Source: Apostichopus japonicus (Eukaryota; Echinodermata; Holothuroidea; Aspidochirotida; Stichopodidae). From it: a DNA stretch of 64,000 bases. Where the stretch lies: assembly GCF_037975245.1 (NCBI RefSeq), contig NC_092581.1:1128501-1192500 (forward strand), written 5' to 3'. The position numbers were made by a program, and so were the translations under genes. The notes under the pieces are model-generated. The model had not been told where the DNA came from and searched no databases. It was given only the letters and a program-made list of their open reading frames with translations. Below, in pieces: positions 34,425 to 47,400 of this stretch (position 1 is the stretch's first letter; the number at the start of each line of letters is the position of its first letter).

Positions 34425-35689
34425 GAAACAAACAGGTCTGTCTCAATTCGGTTTTGGTATATTCCAGAGACTTGGTACATGGTCTGTCTGTAACAATTAT
34501 TATTTACTATATAAAGAAAACCCTGCCTTAGAAAAAGGTCAATTGCATTCATACAGGGGCGGACTGGAATGAAAATTGATATAAATACATGTAGCCTATA
34601 CACACAGAGCAAAACCAAACAGACATACAGTACATAGTATGCCTATTACTATATAGCGTTGTAGACAACAATGGTCTCACCGCAGTACGGTATCCAAAAA
34701 GCTAACAAGGTCAAATAGAAAAACAATCTATACTGAACTTGCACGGCACTCTCATAACACAGAAATGGTTACTATACAAGGTATATACATGAGCCTAGTT
34801 ATCTGAAAAGTACAGACCTTCTCGTATCGCTCTATTTCACAGTGATTCAAGGAGCACCCATAGAGTTTACTGATAGAGTTACAGACTACCAGCACGACAA
34901 TTCTTGTGTTGCAACTATAATTGTGCCATCTCGCGAGATATACGTAAGCCTAGCGTCTATCACTATCAGTGCATCAGCAAAGTAAACAATATTATACATG
35001 AATGTGAATTCGAGTGCATATATATAGAGAGATAAGGTGGCATACTCCTAATAGAGTCTATATCGATCCGCCAGAATCGATTTTACTAGTTTCTTAAATG
35101 GACAACTCATTTCGTGTAATAACGTTTAACGTCTAATTCTAATTTTAATAGGCGAACTGCAGTACTGTTTTATAAGTCATAAATGGTTTAGAGCAGTGGT
35201 TCTCAAACGTTTTTAGACGACCGACCCCTCTCACCCTATCCCCTCCCCTCGACCTACCGTTCATAGTCGGCCGCTCAAGCGTGCAATCAGATTGTCCGAA
35301 TATATGCATATAGGAATTAAAAAATAGCCTACATTCCCTACAAGATGATGAATTTTCTCTCAACAATATTGATGTTTTTTCTCAGTTAACTTTTGCTGTT
35401 TGCAAGAACAATAAAACCTGCAGAAGGCAAGCTGCGTTGACTTCGCAATCAGTGACCAGCTCAGGGAATACCCAAAATGACAAGCTAAAATGGTGGCGCT
35501 ATGCCCTTATAAGTTACAAGAGATGTCTCTGCTACATTATAATCCAAACGCGACCAAGGGGTGGAGTTATTGAATTTCTAATACCACTTTTGGATAATGC
35601 CTTTTTGTGCCCTATATCGCTGCAGTGATGTGTCGTAATCGTTGGCCGGACAACCCCAGGGCATATATCAAAGTTTCAACTGATGAATA

Positions 35690-36180
35690 ATAATAAGTAT
35701 TTAACATTTATATAGCACCTAATACAAAAGTTTCTAAGCGCTTAACCAAGGAAAATAGGAACAAAGTGAACAAACAATGAGAAGAAAAAGTAAACGATTA
35801 ACCTGTGTTTTGAAAATTTCAAGTGTGGGGAGAATCACGGATCGGGAGTTCATTCCAAAGGGCAGGTGCAACAACAGAAAATGCACGAAAACCATATAGC
35901 GAGTCCTAAAAGAAGAAAGAAGATGAAGAGAAGGGAAGTGTTTGGGTGATATTGATGGCACTTTGGATGGTAGAATGAGGAGGAAGGGCATTGACCAGAG
36001 GAGCCGTTTATAGAGGGCGCACAGTGTTAAAGGTTAGCAGGTCATTCTAGGCACGGTAGAATTAGGTGCCAAAGGTTGCAAGGGGAGACTGGTAAGTGAG
36101 GAACGGAGTTAATAAGGGAAGTTTAGAACGCAAGTGTTTGAGTTATAGGACATGGCAAGGAGTTAGTTCCATTGATACCT
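35690..36180. repeat. Dispersed-repeat-like segment with TTTATATAGCACC start
   Basis: The sequence TAACATTTATATAGCACCTA followed by AAGTTTCTAAGCGCTTAACC resembles a dispersed repeat that I associate with marine invertebrate genomes (TTTATATAGCGC ... AAGCGCTT). This comes from general familiarity, not a search. Only one copy is in the window, so boundaries are approximate. Confidence 0.4.
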
Positions 36181-36230
36181 TCTAAATAGGTAAGGCTACA
36201 TTTCGGATGTTCCAAACAGACACGCATACA

Positions 36231-38320
36231 CGCAGCTAATCAGAAGCAAATCAGACGCCAATCAGACGCCAATCAGACGACAATCAGACGACAATCAGGC
36301 GACAATCAGACGACAAACAGAAGCCATTCAGACGACAATCAGAAGCCAGATCAGTAGCCAGTCAGTAGGCAGTCAGACAATGATACAAACAGATAGTAAA
36401 ACATGCAGACAAACAGACACGCATAGCCTACAAGTAGACACGCATACCATAATACACGCAGCCAATCTAGGTGCTTGCGTGTCTGATTGTCTATGCGTTG
36501 CTTATCTATGTGTCTGATTGTCTGAGCGTTTAATTGTCTGCGTGTCTGATTGTCGGCGCGTCTGATTATCTGATTGTCTGCGCGTCCGATTGTCTGCGCG
36601 TCTGATTGTCTGATCGTCTGCGTGTCTGTGTGTTTGATTGTATGCGTGTCTCATTGAATGGTGGGGTAATTGTCCGCGTGTCTGCTTTTCTGATTGTCTG
36701 TGCGCTTGATTGTCTGACTGTCTGATTTTCTGACTCTGATTTTCTGATTGTCTGCGGGTCTGATTGTTTGATTGTCTGCGGGTCTGATTGTCTGGGTGCT
36801 TGCGTGTCTGATTGTCTGCACGTCCGATTGTCCATGCGTCCGATTGTCTGAATGTCTGATTGTCTGCGTGATTGATTGTCTGTGTGTCTGTGTTTCTGAT
36901 TGTCTGTGCGTTTGATTTTCTGTCTGATTTTCTGATTGTCTGCTCTTCTGATTGTATGATTGTCTGCGGGTCTGATTGTCTCGGTGCTTGCGTGTCTGCG
37001 TGTTTGATTGCCTGCACGTTAATTTATCTACGTGTCTGATTGTCTGCGCGTTTATTGTCTGCGTGTCTGATCGTTGGCGCGTCTGATTATCTGCGTGTCT
37101 GATTGTCGGCGTGTCTGTGTGCCTGATTGTCTGCGTGTCTCATTGCATGGTGATCTGATTGTCCGCGTGTTTGATTGTCTGATTGTCGGAGCGTCTGATT
37201 GTCTGCGTGTCTGCTTGTCTGCGCCTCTTATTGTGTGCGCGTCCGTCTGCGCTTCTGATTGTCTGATCGTCTGATTGTTTGCGTGTATAATAGTCTGCGT
37301 GTTTGATTGTATGCGTGTCTGCTTGTATGCATTTCTGATTGTCTGTTTGTATCATTGTCTGACTGGCTACTGTCTGGCTACTGACTGGCTTCTGATTGTC
37401 GACTGATTGTCGTTTGGTTGGCTTGCTTGGTTTCTGATTGGCTACTGATTGTCGTCTGATTGGCTTGCATGGTTTCCGAGTGTCGTCTGCTTGTCGTCTG
37501 CCCGTCGTCTGCCCGTCGTCTGCCCGTCGTCTGATTGTCGTCTGATTGTCGTCCGATTGTCGTCCGATTGTCGTCCGATTGTCGTCCGATTGTCGTCCGA
37601 TTGTCGTCTGATTTGGTTTCCGATTGGTTGCCAATTGGCGCATCTGATTGGCTGCGTGTATGATAGTTCAATCAGACGACAGTCAGACGAAAGTCAGACG
37701 ACAATCAGACGACAATCAGAATCCATTCAGAAGCCATTCATACGACAAGCAGACGACAAACAGAAGCCATTCAGACGACAATCAGAAGCCAGTCAATAGC
37801 CAGTCAGTAGGCAGTCTGACAATGATACAAACAGATAGTAAAACATGCAGACAAACAGACACGCATACAAGTAGACACGCATACAATCAGACACGCAAAC
37901 AATCAGACGATCAGACGCGCCGAAAATCAGACACGCAGACAATTCAACGCGCAGATAATCAGACACCCAGACACGCAGGCACCCAGGCAATCAGACCCGC
38001 AGATATTCAGAAGCGCAGAAAATCAGACAGTCAGACAATAAAACGCACATACATTCAAAAAAGCAGACACACAGACAGTTACCCCACCATTCAATGAGAC
38101 ACGCATACAATCAAACACGCAGACACGCAGACGATCACACATTCAGACAATCAGACGCGCAGACAATCGGACGCGCAGACAATCAGACGCGCAGACAATC
38201 GGACGCACAGACAATCAGACGCGCAGACAATCAGATAATCAGACATGCAAGCACCCAGACAATCAGACCACAATCAGACGACAGTCAGACAACAGTCAGA
38301 CGACAGAATTAGAATACATA
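36231..38320. repeat. Large CAATCAGACG-type array in alternating orientation
   Basis: From 36231 to about 36450 the words are CAATCAGACGA and CAGTCAGAC. From about 36470 to 37640 they are the reverse complement (GTCTGATTGTCTGCG, GTCGTCTGATTGTCGTC). From 37665 to 38320 they return to the first orientation. A landmark word AATGATACAAACAGATAG occurs at about 36378 and 37818, and its inverse near 37350, so a larger unit has been duplicated and inverted. Frames of 90-170 codons rich in Q, T, D and R on either strand are by-products. Confidence 0.9.
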
Positions 38321-38329
38321 CGTATCATA

Positions 38330-41060
38330 TATTTATCTATGAATATGTATGGCTTAAATAACAGGTTATTCTATGAATACCAGTGTCTTAGAATACTTCC
38401 GAATAGGATAAATCTATAAATATGGCTTACATAGCAGAATGATCTATGAATATCTGCAGCTTAGAAACTAAAATAATTCACTTATTTATGAATATCTGTG
38501 AATCACTGTGACATACATCACTTACATAATGGATTTATCTATGACTATTTATAGCTTAGAATACAATGTATGACCTACATAGCAGATTAATCTATGAATA
38601 TCTGTACTTATGGATATTTGTGGCTTACACCACTTTACATTGTGGATTTATCTATGAATATCTGTCACTTAGATTACATAACATATTTATCTATCAATAT
38701 TTATGGCCTAAATAACAGATAAATCTATGAATATCTGTGGCTTAGAATACTGACGAATAGTTAAATTGCTTATGAATATCTGTGGCTTACACCACTTAAC
38801 ATAATGGATTTATGAATATCTGTGACTTAGCATACATACAAATCATATTTATCTATGAATATGTATGGTCTAAATAACAGATTAATCTATGCATATCTGT
38901 GGCTTCGAAATTTACAAATAGGATAAATTTATAAATATTTACAAAACTAACATAGTTTAACTTATGCATATATGTGGCTTACACCACTTTACGTTATGGA
39001 TTTATGAATATCTGTGACTTAGAATACATACAAATCATATTTATCTATGAATATGTATGGCTTACATAGCAGATTAATCTATGAATATCTGTGTCTTAGG
39101 ATACCTACAAATAGGATTAATCTATGAATATCTGTGGCTTAGAAACCTGAAGAATAGTTAAATTACTTATGAATATCTGTGGCTTACACCACTTTACGTT
39201 ATGGATCTATCTATGAATATCTGTGAATTAGCATACATACCAATCATATTTATCTATGAATATGTATGGTCTAAATAACAGATTTATCTATGACTATTTG
39301 TGGCTTAGAATACTATGAATGACCTACATAGCAGATTAATCTATGAATGTCTGTGGCTAAGAGTACTTAGGAATAGTTAAACATACTTATGAATATTTGT
39401 AGCTTACACCACTTTACATTATGTATTGATGAATATATGTGACTTAGAATACATACGAATCATATATTATCTATTAATATGTATGGCTTACATAGCAGAT
39501 TAATCGATGAATATCTTTGGCTTAGAATACTTACAAATAGGATTAATCTATGAATATCTGTGGCTTAGAATACTGACGAATAGTTAAACGTACTTATGAA
39601 TATCTGTGGCTTACACCACTTTACATAATGGATTTATGAATATCTGTGACTTGAAATACATACCAATCATATTTATCTATGAATATGTATGGCTTACATA
39701 GCAGATTAATCTATGAATATCTGTGGCTTAGGATACCTACAAATAGGATTAGTCTATGAATATATTTACATAGTTAAGCTTACTTATGAATATCTGTGGC
39801 TAACCCCACTATACATTATTGATTTATCTATGAATATCTGTGAATTAGAATACATACCAATCATAATTATCCATGAATATGTATGGCCTAAATAACAGAT
39901 TAATGTATAAATATCTGTGGCTTAGAATACGAATCATATTTATCTATGAATATGTATCAGGCCTAAATAGCAGATTAATCTATCAATATTAATGGCTTAG
40001 AATACGCACACAGCTAATTTACTTATCTGTGGCTTACATCACATACTTAATGGATTTATCTATGAATATGTTTGGCCTTTATAGCAGATTAATGTATTGA
40101 ATATCTGTTGCTTACAACAATTACCTAGCTAACTTATTGATGAATATCTATTGCTTTATTCACTAACTTTTTATCTATGAATATTGGTAGCCTACAAGAT
40201 ATATATTTCAGATATATCTATGAATATGTGGCCTTTAACACCTAGCCAAATATAAGACATGTATTTATGAATATCAGTGGCCAAAAACACTAACATAACA
40301 TATGAATCTTTAAATATCTGTGGCCTGCAACACTCACTAACATAGCAGATATATCAATGAGCATCTGTTGCCTACAACACTAACATAACAAAACATATAC
40401 ATCTAAAAATATCTGTGGCCTACAACACTAACATAACAAATATATCTATGAACATCTGTGGCCTACAACACTACCATAACATATACATCTAAAACATATA
40501 TGTGGCCTACAACAACATAACAGCTATATCTATGAATATATTTGGCCTATAACACTAACATATAACAGCTGTATCTATGAATATCTGTGGCCTATAACAC
40601 TAACATAACAGCTGTATCTATGAATATCTGTGGCCTACAACACTAACATAACAGCTGTATCTATGAATATCTGTGGCCTACAACACTAACATAACAGCTG
40701 TATCTATGAATATATGTGGCCTACAACACTAACATAACAGCTGTATCTATGAATATCTGTGGCCTACAACACTAACATAACAGCTGTTTCTATGAATATC
40801 TGTGGCCTATAACACTAACACAACAGCTTGATCTATGAATATCTGTGGCCTATAACACTAACATAACAGCTGTTTCTATGAATATCTGTGGCCTATAACA
40901 CTAACATAACAGCTATATCTATGAATATATGTGGCCTATAACACTAACATAACAGCTGTATCTATGAATATCTGTGGCCTACAACACTAACATAACAGCT
41001 TGATCTATGAATATCTGTGGCCTACAACACTAACATAGCAGATGTATCTATGAATATATA
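38330..41060. repeat. Satellite array, TATGAATATCTGTGGC family
   Basis: The left half (38330-40200) has loosely spaced units with CTATGAATATCTGTGGCTTA, TACACCACTTTACAT and ATCATATTTATCTATGAATA. The right half (about 40430-41060) becomes a regular 43 bp repeat: TATGAATATCTGTGGCCTAC then AACACTAACATAACAGCTGT. The gradient from diverged to near-identical copies suggests recent expansion at the right end. Confidence 0.92.
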
Positions 41061-42149
41061 TATATACCGTTTCGCTGAAAACTATAGGTCTTTATAATGA
41101 AATAGATATTTAAAAACAAAATTTTTATTACTGAACTTAAAATTTAAGTGTAATGTCATAGTAGCGCCTTCAGCTACATAATAATGTCCCCCCCCCCCCC
41201 GAAAAAAAAATTCTTTACAGTAAAAAAAAAAACAAATTTAAACAGTGGTGTACAGCAAAGCCCTAAATTTGTTCTTTTCTCCAAGTGAGCTACGAGGCAA
41301 AGGAAATAATGAATACTTTCATGGTCTTCAAATTTAAAGAACGTGGAAAGATTTCAATCAAGGTGTAGATGCATCCGCTAAATATTTGTTCTCTCTTAAA
41401 GGAGAACGAAATGTCAGATGTCTTACAATCGCTGGTTTTAAGTTGATCCACTTATCCGCAAGATAAGTTATGGGGATTTGTAATGGTTTGTGCACGTTTT
41501 GCATTGATTAACTTTGTTTAATTTAACATTTGTAATTAGTTATATACTTAAAAAATTGTTTACATTTTTTTTAATTAGTCCGAGTTTTAAACACAGATTT
41601 TTTTTATCGATAGAATTAAATGGCTTATCTTGCCCATACGTATTTAGGTGGAATTACAATAATTATTTATAATTACGTTGGAATTGTAATTCATTAAGCT
41701 TTGTTTCGTATCCGTTGAATAAATTATTTAAATAGGTCTCAAATGTAGTCTTAATGTACGTCAATACAATTATTCGAGTGTGACTTCTTGCAGTGTTAGT
41801 AAGACGATCGGGGACATTTAGTATAGAAAAAGTGTACTCACGGTTAACCTTCTTCATCTGTTCCCTTCCTTCCCCCATCGGTCCCGGCCTTTCTGTCCCT
41901 ATACTTACCACGGACCGGCGAAGTAAAAGATCAGTCGATCATCCCGATTGACAAATAGAATCCAACACAACTTAGATTGGAGAAAAAGACATCCCTTGAA
42001 AGTATCCAGGGCAAGGGAATTCAAAATGGCGCCGTTTGATTGTTTGTGTTTGGTACGTCACATTGGCAGAGAGCCTCCTTATCCTAGGCAGAGGGTTGTT
42101 CATTGATCTACGCAGGTTCCTATATGAATTCAATCACTCCGAGAACGCA

Positions 42150-42425
42150 AGAAAATCCTGAATTTTGTTCCAAAAATCCTGACTTTTTAGTTCCGAAAAT
42201 CCTGTATTTAGTTCCGAAAATCTTGAATTTAATGCCGAAAATCCTGAATATAGGCCTAGTTAAAAAATCCTGAATTTTAGTTCCGAAAAACCTGTATTTA
42301 GTTCGGAAAATCCTGAATGCAGTTCCGAAAATCTTGTATTTAGTTCCGAAAATTCTGAATTTACTTCCGAAAATTATGAATTTAGTTCCAAAAATCATTT
42401 ATTTATTGTTCCGAAAATCTTGTTT
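42150..42425. repeat. 21 bp tandem repeat, about 12-13 copies
   Basis: The unit is close to CCGAAAATCCTGAATTTAGTT with changes at single bases. One interruption near 42250-42265 (ATAGGCCTAGTTAAAAAATC). As 21 is divisible by 3, it yields an F-G-T-K-rich open frame on the minus strand that is not a gene. Confidence 0.9.
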
Positions 42426-43255
42426 TTGGTTTGTTCCGGTTACAACATCTGTCAATGATAAGACATAATATTGTTCTATTCTGTTCTATTGGCACCGCGA
42501 TAAGGAACATTTGTCCATAAATATTATTGGTACTAACATAAAGATAATCCAGTACCAGAACTGTGGAGAAGACAATGCATTCCGAAGTGTGCAAATGAAG
42601 TTACTATTTAAGAAAAGTAACCCAAAATAGAGCCTGTGTAACAAACAATTTGTTCCACACTCATCCACAGTACCATTAAAGGTATAGTGGTTAAGTTGTC
42701 GTCTGCTTATGAAGGCTACCGGTATATACTGAAAGCCCGCGTACAGTGTACGCAGACAGGCCTGTACGTGTAGGTATATACAGTGCATCGATAGATATGA
42801 TCAGTCTTTTATCTTTCCGTATGGGAGTAAGCTTTTAATTTAAATAACAATATAGCAGTTAAATTCCTGCATACATTAATGTATAGCTGATGAACGCACA
42901 AGCTGGGTAACGACATTCGTGATTAACTGGATCAAGGTATACTTACCCTGCCTGATCTAGCGCTGATGCGCTTAATCCGACCAAAAAAATAGAGAAAAGC
43001 CTTTTTTAACAGCTTGGATGAAAGCATCATTTAACAGAATGAACGAATACCCAAGTTCCGCCGCCAAGGAAAAGAGGACAAAAGAAAACACAAAACAACA
43101 TGATTTAGTTTTCTATATTTAATAATGTATTACAATTACTTGTGAGCGGAAAACAAACTAAAATTCCCGTACCATTATGAATATCCCGGCACACTTAATT
43201 TGATTTGTATGAAAAACGATCAAGTTATATATTCTGAAATTCTTGCACAGATCGG

Positions 43256-43405
43256 GCGCGTAGCGAGGAATTTGCAAAGGGAGGGGCGAACCTGTAGGTA
43301 TACTATCAGAGCCGTATAGATACGGCATTGGAAACTATCTAAGCGTAGCGCCACCATCAGAGTTGTCGCGAAGCGTACAAGAAAATTTTGGCCGAAAATG
43401 AAGGA
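43256..43405. mobile_element. Truncated hAT-like MITE fragment
   Basis: It begins GGGCGCGTAGCGAGGAATTT and contains the family core ACTATCTAAGCGTAGCGCCA followed by GCGAAGCGTACAAGAAAATT. The other terminus is missing, so no target duplication can be read. Confidence 0.65.
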
Positions 43406-44077
43406 AACGAACCGTAATAAAAATAAAAAACACCTCCGAAATAAGAAATTGAAACGAAAACTCAAACTAGAATTATAAATTGCAAAAGCAAACATGCAAG
43501 CGAAAACAAATGTAGCCTATGCCTGTAATTTGCGCAAATGAGGGTGCACACAACAATTTCATTTACTTTTGCTTTTTTTTTTTGTGTGCAAATGTAGAGC
43601 CAATAGTCATTGCTTACTACTTCATTTCGAATACATTTGTTTTTGTAATAAAACGTCTATCGCCATGGCGACAGCTATTAATAGATAAAAATACCCAAGA
43701 AAACTTCCTTATATATATACTTATACCTATATCGAACTTTCGAAGGCTCTTCGTCTTTCTTCTTTATGAAGATGCGGTATATTTGTTTATTGAAAGAATT
43801 TTCATTCTATCTCGATGCATGGGAAATTGATATCGGGGACCCGTGTGAATTTTAGTTTTAGCATATTATATGTAGATTTCATCTTTCATCAAAAATAGAT
43901 GACAAAGTATTGACAACAAAATTATCTTCTTTAACCATATGAGTGAATATCACTTTATCGGAGAAGAAAACACAACATCAGTTTATAGCTTTCATGGTAT
44001 ATAGAGGCTCGTTGAAATATCTAAAAGTCTGAAAGTCACAAATGTCATCAATAAAATTTGAGTTTATTTATCAAAGA

Positions 44078-44448
44078 TTATGGATCGACGTGTTGCTGAT
44101 AGGCAACGTCTGTGATGCCCGAATGTATATGAGGTTTCTCGATACTGTCGGTAGGAGGAGGAGATTGGACGACCTCTTCTGTGGGTGTCACTCCGGTTGT
44201 TTGCAAATAATATGCAGGCCCATTAATCGCATCGTTATAACTTGGTGGGGCTGCGACTTCACATACATGGGAGTTACTGTGCTTGCAAATACCATCAGGA
44301 ACTTCTCCACTCTTGACGTGATCAGTTTGTGCGGCACCTGCCCCGTTGCATTTTCTCTTCTTCGATACTTGGCAAATCAAAATGAAACAAGCAAACGTAA
44401 ACAGCAGCCCGGATATTGTTCCTACGACGATTCCAGTAACATTTACAT
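44078..44448 (-). CDS. SRCR gene B exon 7: transmembrane helix and cytosolic tail
   Basis: A 371 nt terminal exon. Helix GIVVGTISGLLFTFACFILI, then CQVSKKRKC, then a tail containing CEVAAPPSYNDAINGPAYY and ending QQHVDP with TAA. The PPSY and downstream P-x-YY spacing is conserved in gene C. Confidence 0.88.
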
Positions 44449-47400
44449 CTGCAATGGTACAGAAAAGAACGATTCAATTGTAATGTGTGCACAAGTTCTC
44501 AAATGTGGGGAGTTAAGAAAGAGTATGGCCCTTGGTTTGTTGAAGTCGACTCCTAGCTAGAAGTGTTTTCGGGATTCTCCCCAGGAAAACAGTCAAAGTG
44601 TAGACGTCAAATGGTGAATTGTGGGGCATCTTTATACTGTAAATATAAGTCTATAGTTAGGTTTAAGCGAAGTTATGCTAATGCTATTACACACTACCCA
44701 AATGAATATAAAAATCCCCCGATCATATGTGCATTCACGTTACCCCCCCCCCCCCCCCCCGAATGAATTGAAGATCAATCCGATTTGAGGAAAATTTGAA
44801 TTATGACAATAAACGTTAAATGTACACGGGAATCGTTCCCTCCCAAAAGCGTGTTTGTTGAGTGTGTCCACTGTCCAAATTACTAGACATAATATGAAGA
44901 TTTATATTTGTTCCTTTTTGTGTTTTATTTGTTCGCTATATCGATATTTTTCTCGGAAAGAGTACTATTCTACTGGTTTGGAAATATCCTCGGGCATGTG
45001 TAGTTCACTGCTCAGGGCACCATCTTTTAGCAGATATCAGCATCGACTAAATTTACAAGAGAAAATGATCGTTCTATTGTTAGTTGTAAGAACACCAGCG
45101 ATGGTTTGCGTAACGTCGAAATCGATACGAAGGTTGCAAACAAACTTGTTGACCAAACTAAAAACCCCAATCATCACAGTCTTTATATACATGCACACAT
45201 AATTTCCACCATAGGCGTAGGAGGCGGGGGCTGGGGGCTGGGGGCTGCAGCCCCCCAACCAAAAATTTTTGTGAAAATTCGGCCAATATGCTGAGAATTT
45301 TTGGGGCACCTTCTGAAAGAAAAATAATTTGCTATGTGTTTTTTCAAAGATTAAACTGATATTATTATGATCATTGTTATTGTAACGACTTCCCAATAAT
45401 TATAACCAATATGGAAGGGTAATAACACGGCAAATGATTGTATGTTATTGGCATCCGATGTCATAACCGACGCATGCCTGTATGATGTACATTAACATGT
45501 TTAACGCGCGCGCGGAGCGCTTGAAAAATGTTGGTAATATTTTTTCGGGCAAGTCGTTACAGCCCCCCCCCCCCCCCTCAAATTGGGCTCCTACGCCTAT
45601 AATTTCCACATAGTAGGATCATTGTGGTTCTTAATACTCACTGTCGTCCTCGGGCTGCTTGCACCGTACGGCAACACTCCCACAATAGCTGGTACCCTTT
45701 ATGGCAACTATATAGCAGTAAGCGAGTTGGTTGTCATTAGAACCACAGTGGAATCCTACATCTGACGGTGGCGCGTAACCAACTCCAAATTGGTCCCCTG
45801 GAAGGATTGTCTCATAATCCAGGTACCCGAGTTGCTGACAGACAGTCCTCGCTTCGTCTTCATAAAAATTGTTGGAGCAAAATCTTTCCCAGCGAATGCC
45901 ATCCCAAACTTCCACTCGTCCCTCGTACCAACTGTTGCCATCAACCAGACGAGGGTAATATGTTCCTAGTTAAAGTGACGAAATGAAAAATTACGTAATC
46001 GTTGAATATGTAAAAAAAAACATACGTTACTAAAATAAAAATAATATCTTGCAGACTTCCTTACAATGTGCATAAATTATTTATGAAACGAAATGATGAC
46101 GAAACGGTGATTCCATTTAATTTTGCAACTTTTCTTTAGTGTGCGATGCCGTACTTACCAGTTTGACATATAATTAAGGACATAATTGAGTTTTCTTGCC
46201 ATTTTACATATATAAAGTTCTTGTCATATAGCCTACAGCAGATATCCAATCAGTTTTTTGCTCGTTAACAGGCCAAACCATATGTTATGGATGTTTTTCA
46301 TCAGCCTTATAAGCTATTTTCTCGCTCATATTGTCAAAATGTCAATTTATGTTTATAAGAATTTGAACACCTAAAACAGGAATTTATGAATGCAAAATCT
46401 TCGGTTCCACGTGGTTTGTGACACGTGTAAATATTACATTGCTTCAACTACCATTATATAGTAATGTAAATATAATAATGAATTTGCAGGAAAGAAATCA
46501 TCTGAAATGGATACTTAGATAAACAAGGATCTCTTAAACGAACCTGGTATTTGGCATCGGACACCAACATCTTCCTCGTGGCTACATATATGAGTATACC
46601 AACCAGTATGATCACATTCTGTTATAAAATGCTCCGATCCATCACATTTCACTTGATCAAGGAAAACAGGACCCGAACCACTGCCAAAATGACCACCTGT
46701 CTCGTAACCGATAGCCCCGGGATACCCCAGCTGTTTACAAATTACGTTCGTTTCCGTAAGACTCCAACCATTATCACAGATAGTGCCCCATTCACCATCA
46801 TGGTAGACTTCTACACGTCCTGAGTGCTCAGAAGCATCTCCAGCAAGACGTACACCACCCTCGACGGGAGTCCCACCTAACGAAAGCAAGACGTGGTAAA
46901 ACATACATTAACAAAGTGGGTCTGTGTATCCCTACACCTACCTAAAATACAGATTATTATAGAGCAAAATTTCGTTTTGAAAATACCAACCATTTTCCAG
47001 GAAATAACAAGAAATCTACATAAATCTACATGAAGAAATCTACATGTGGTTTTCAATTGATTGCGTCTAAGGTTAAAACTGTACGGTTCCTGTGTCTATA
47101 GGTGTCACGAAAGTCATGTTAAATGATACCAATAAGACATCGATACAGTTCCATACAGGACTATAATGGTAAACATGACATGGTTTGAGAATAAGTCTTT
47201 GTTTTTTTTTCTTGGATAATTCGATTTTGAAATAGATTGCTGCGATTTCATCATTTTTTGTTGCTCAGTTGCAATTTGGTATATTACCTGATAGTCGTGT
47301 TTGATTAATAAAATAGTTACAAATTAAATACTAAAAACTATAGAATGGAATTTAACCAAACAATTGATATACTATTCACCAGGCGCGGCGGAACGGAAAT

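Larger units (their letters stand above)
34316..36200. other. 5' flank of the oxidase gene
   Basis: No exon was recognised. A 38 bp tandem duplication lies at 34349-34424, 34-109 bp upstream of the oxidase ATG. A dispersed-repeat-like segment lies near 35690-36180. Confidence 0.5.
41061..44077. other. Non-coding stretch between the satellite and SRCR gene B
   Basis: No exon was recognised. It holds a C run near 41188, a 21 bp tandem array (42150-42425) and a truncated hAT-like fragment at 43256-43405. The rest is AT-rich. Confidence 0.5.

Noticed and set aside
36502-38312. Q/T/D/R-rich frames of 65-171 codons
   Set aside because: They are by-products of the CAATCAGACG-type array, occur on both strands, and have no domain or splice structure.
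41663-41911. 82-codon minus-strand frame
   Set aside because: No recognisable domain, no matching splice context, and length is within chance for AT-rich DNA.
44042-44560. 172-codon plus-strand frame
   Set aside because: It is antisense to the TM/tail exon of SRCR gene B, whose frame carries the helix and PPSY motif.
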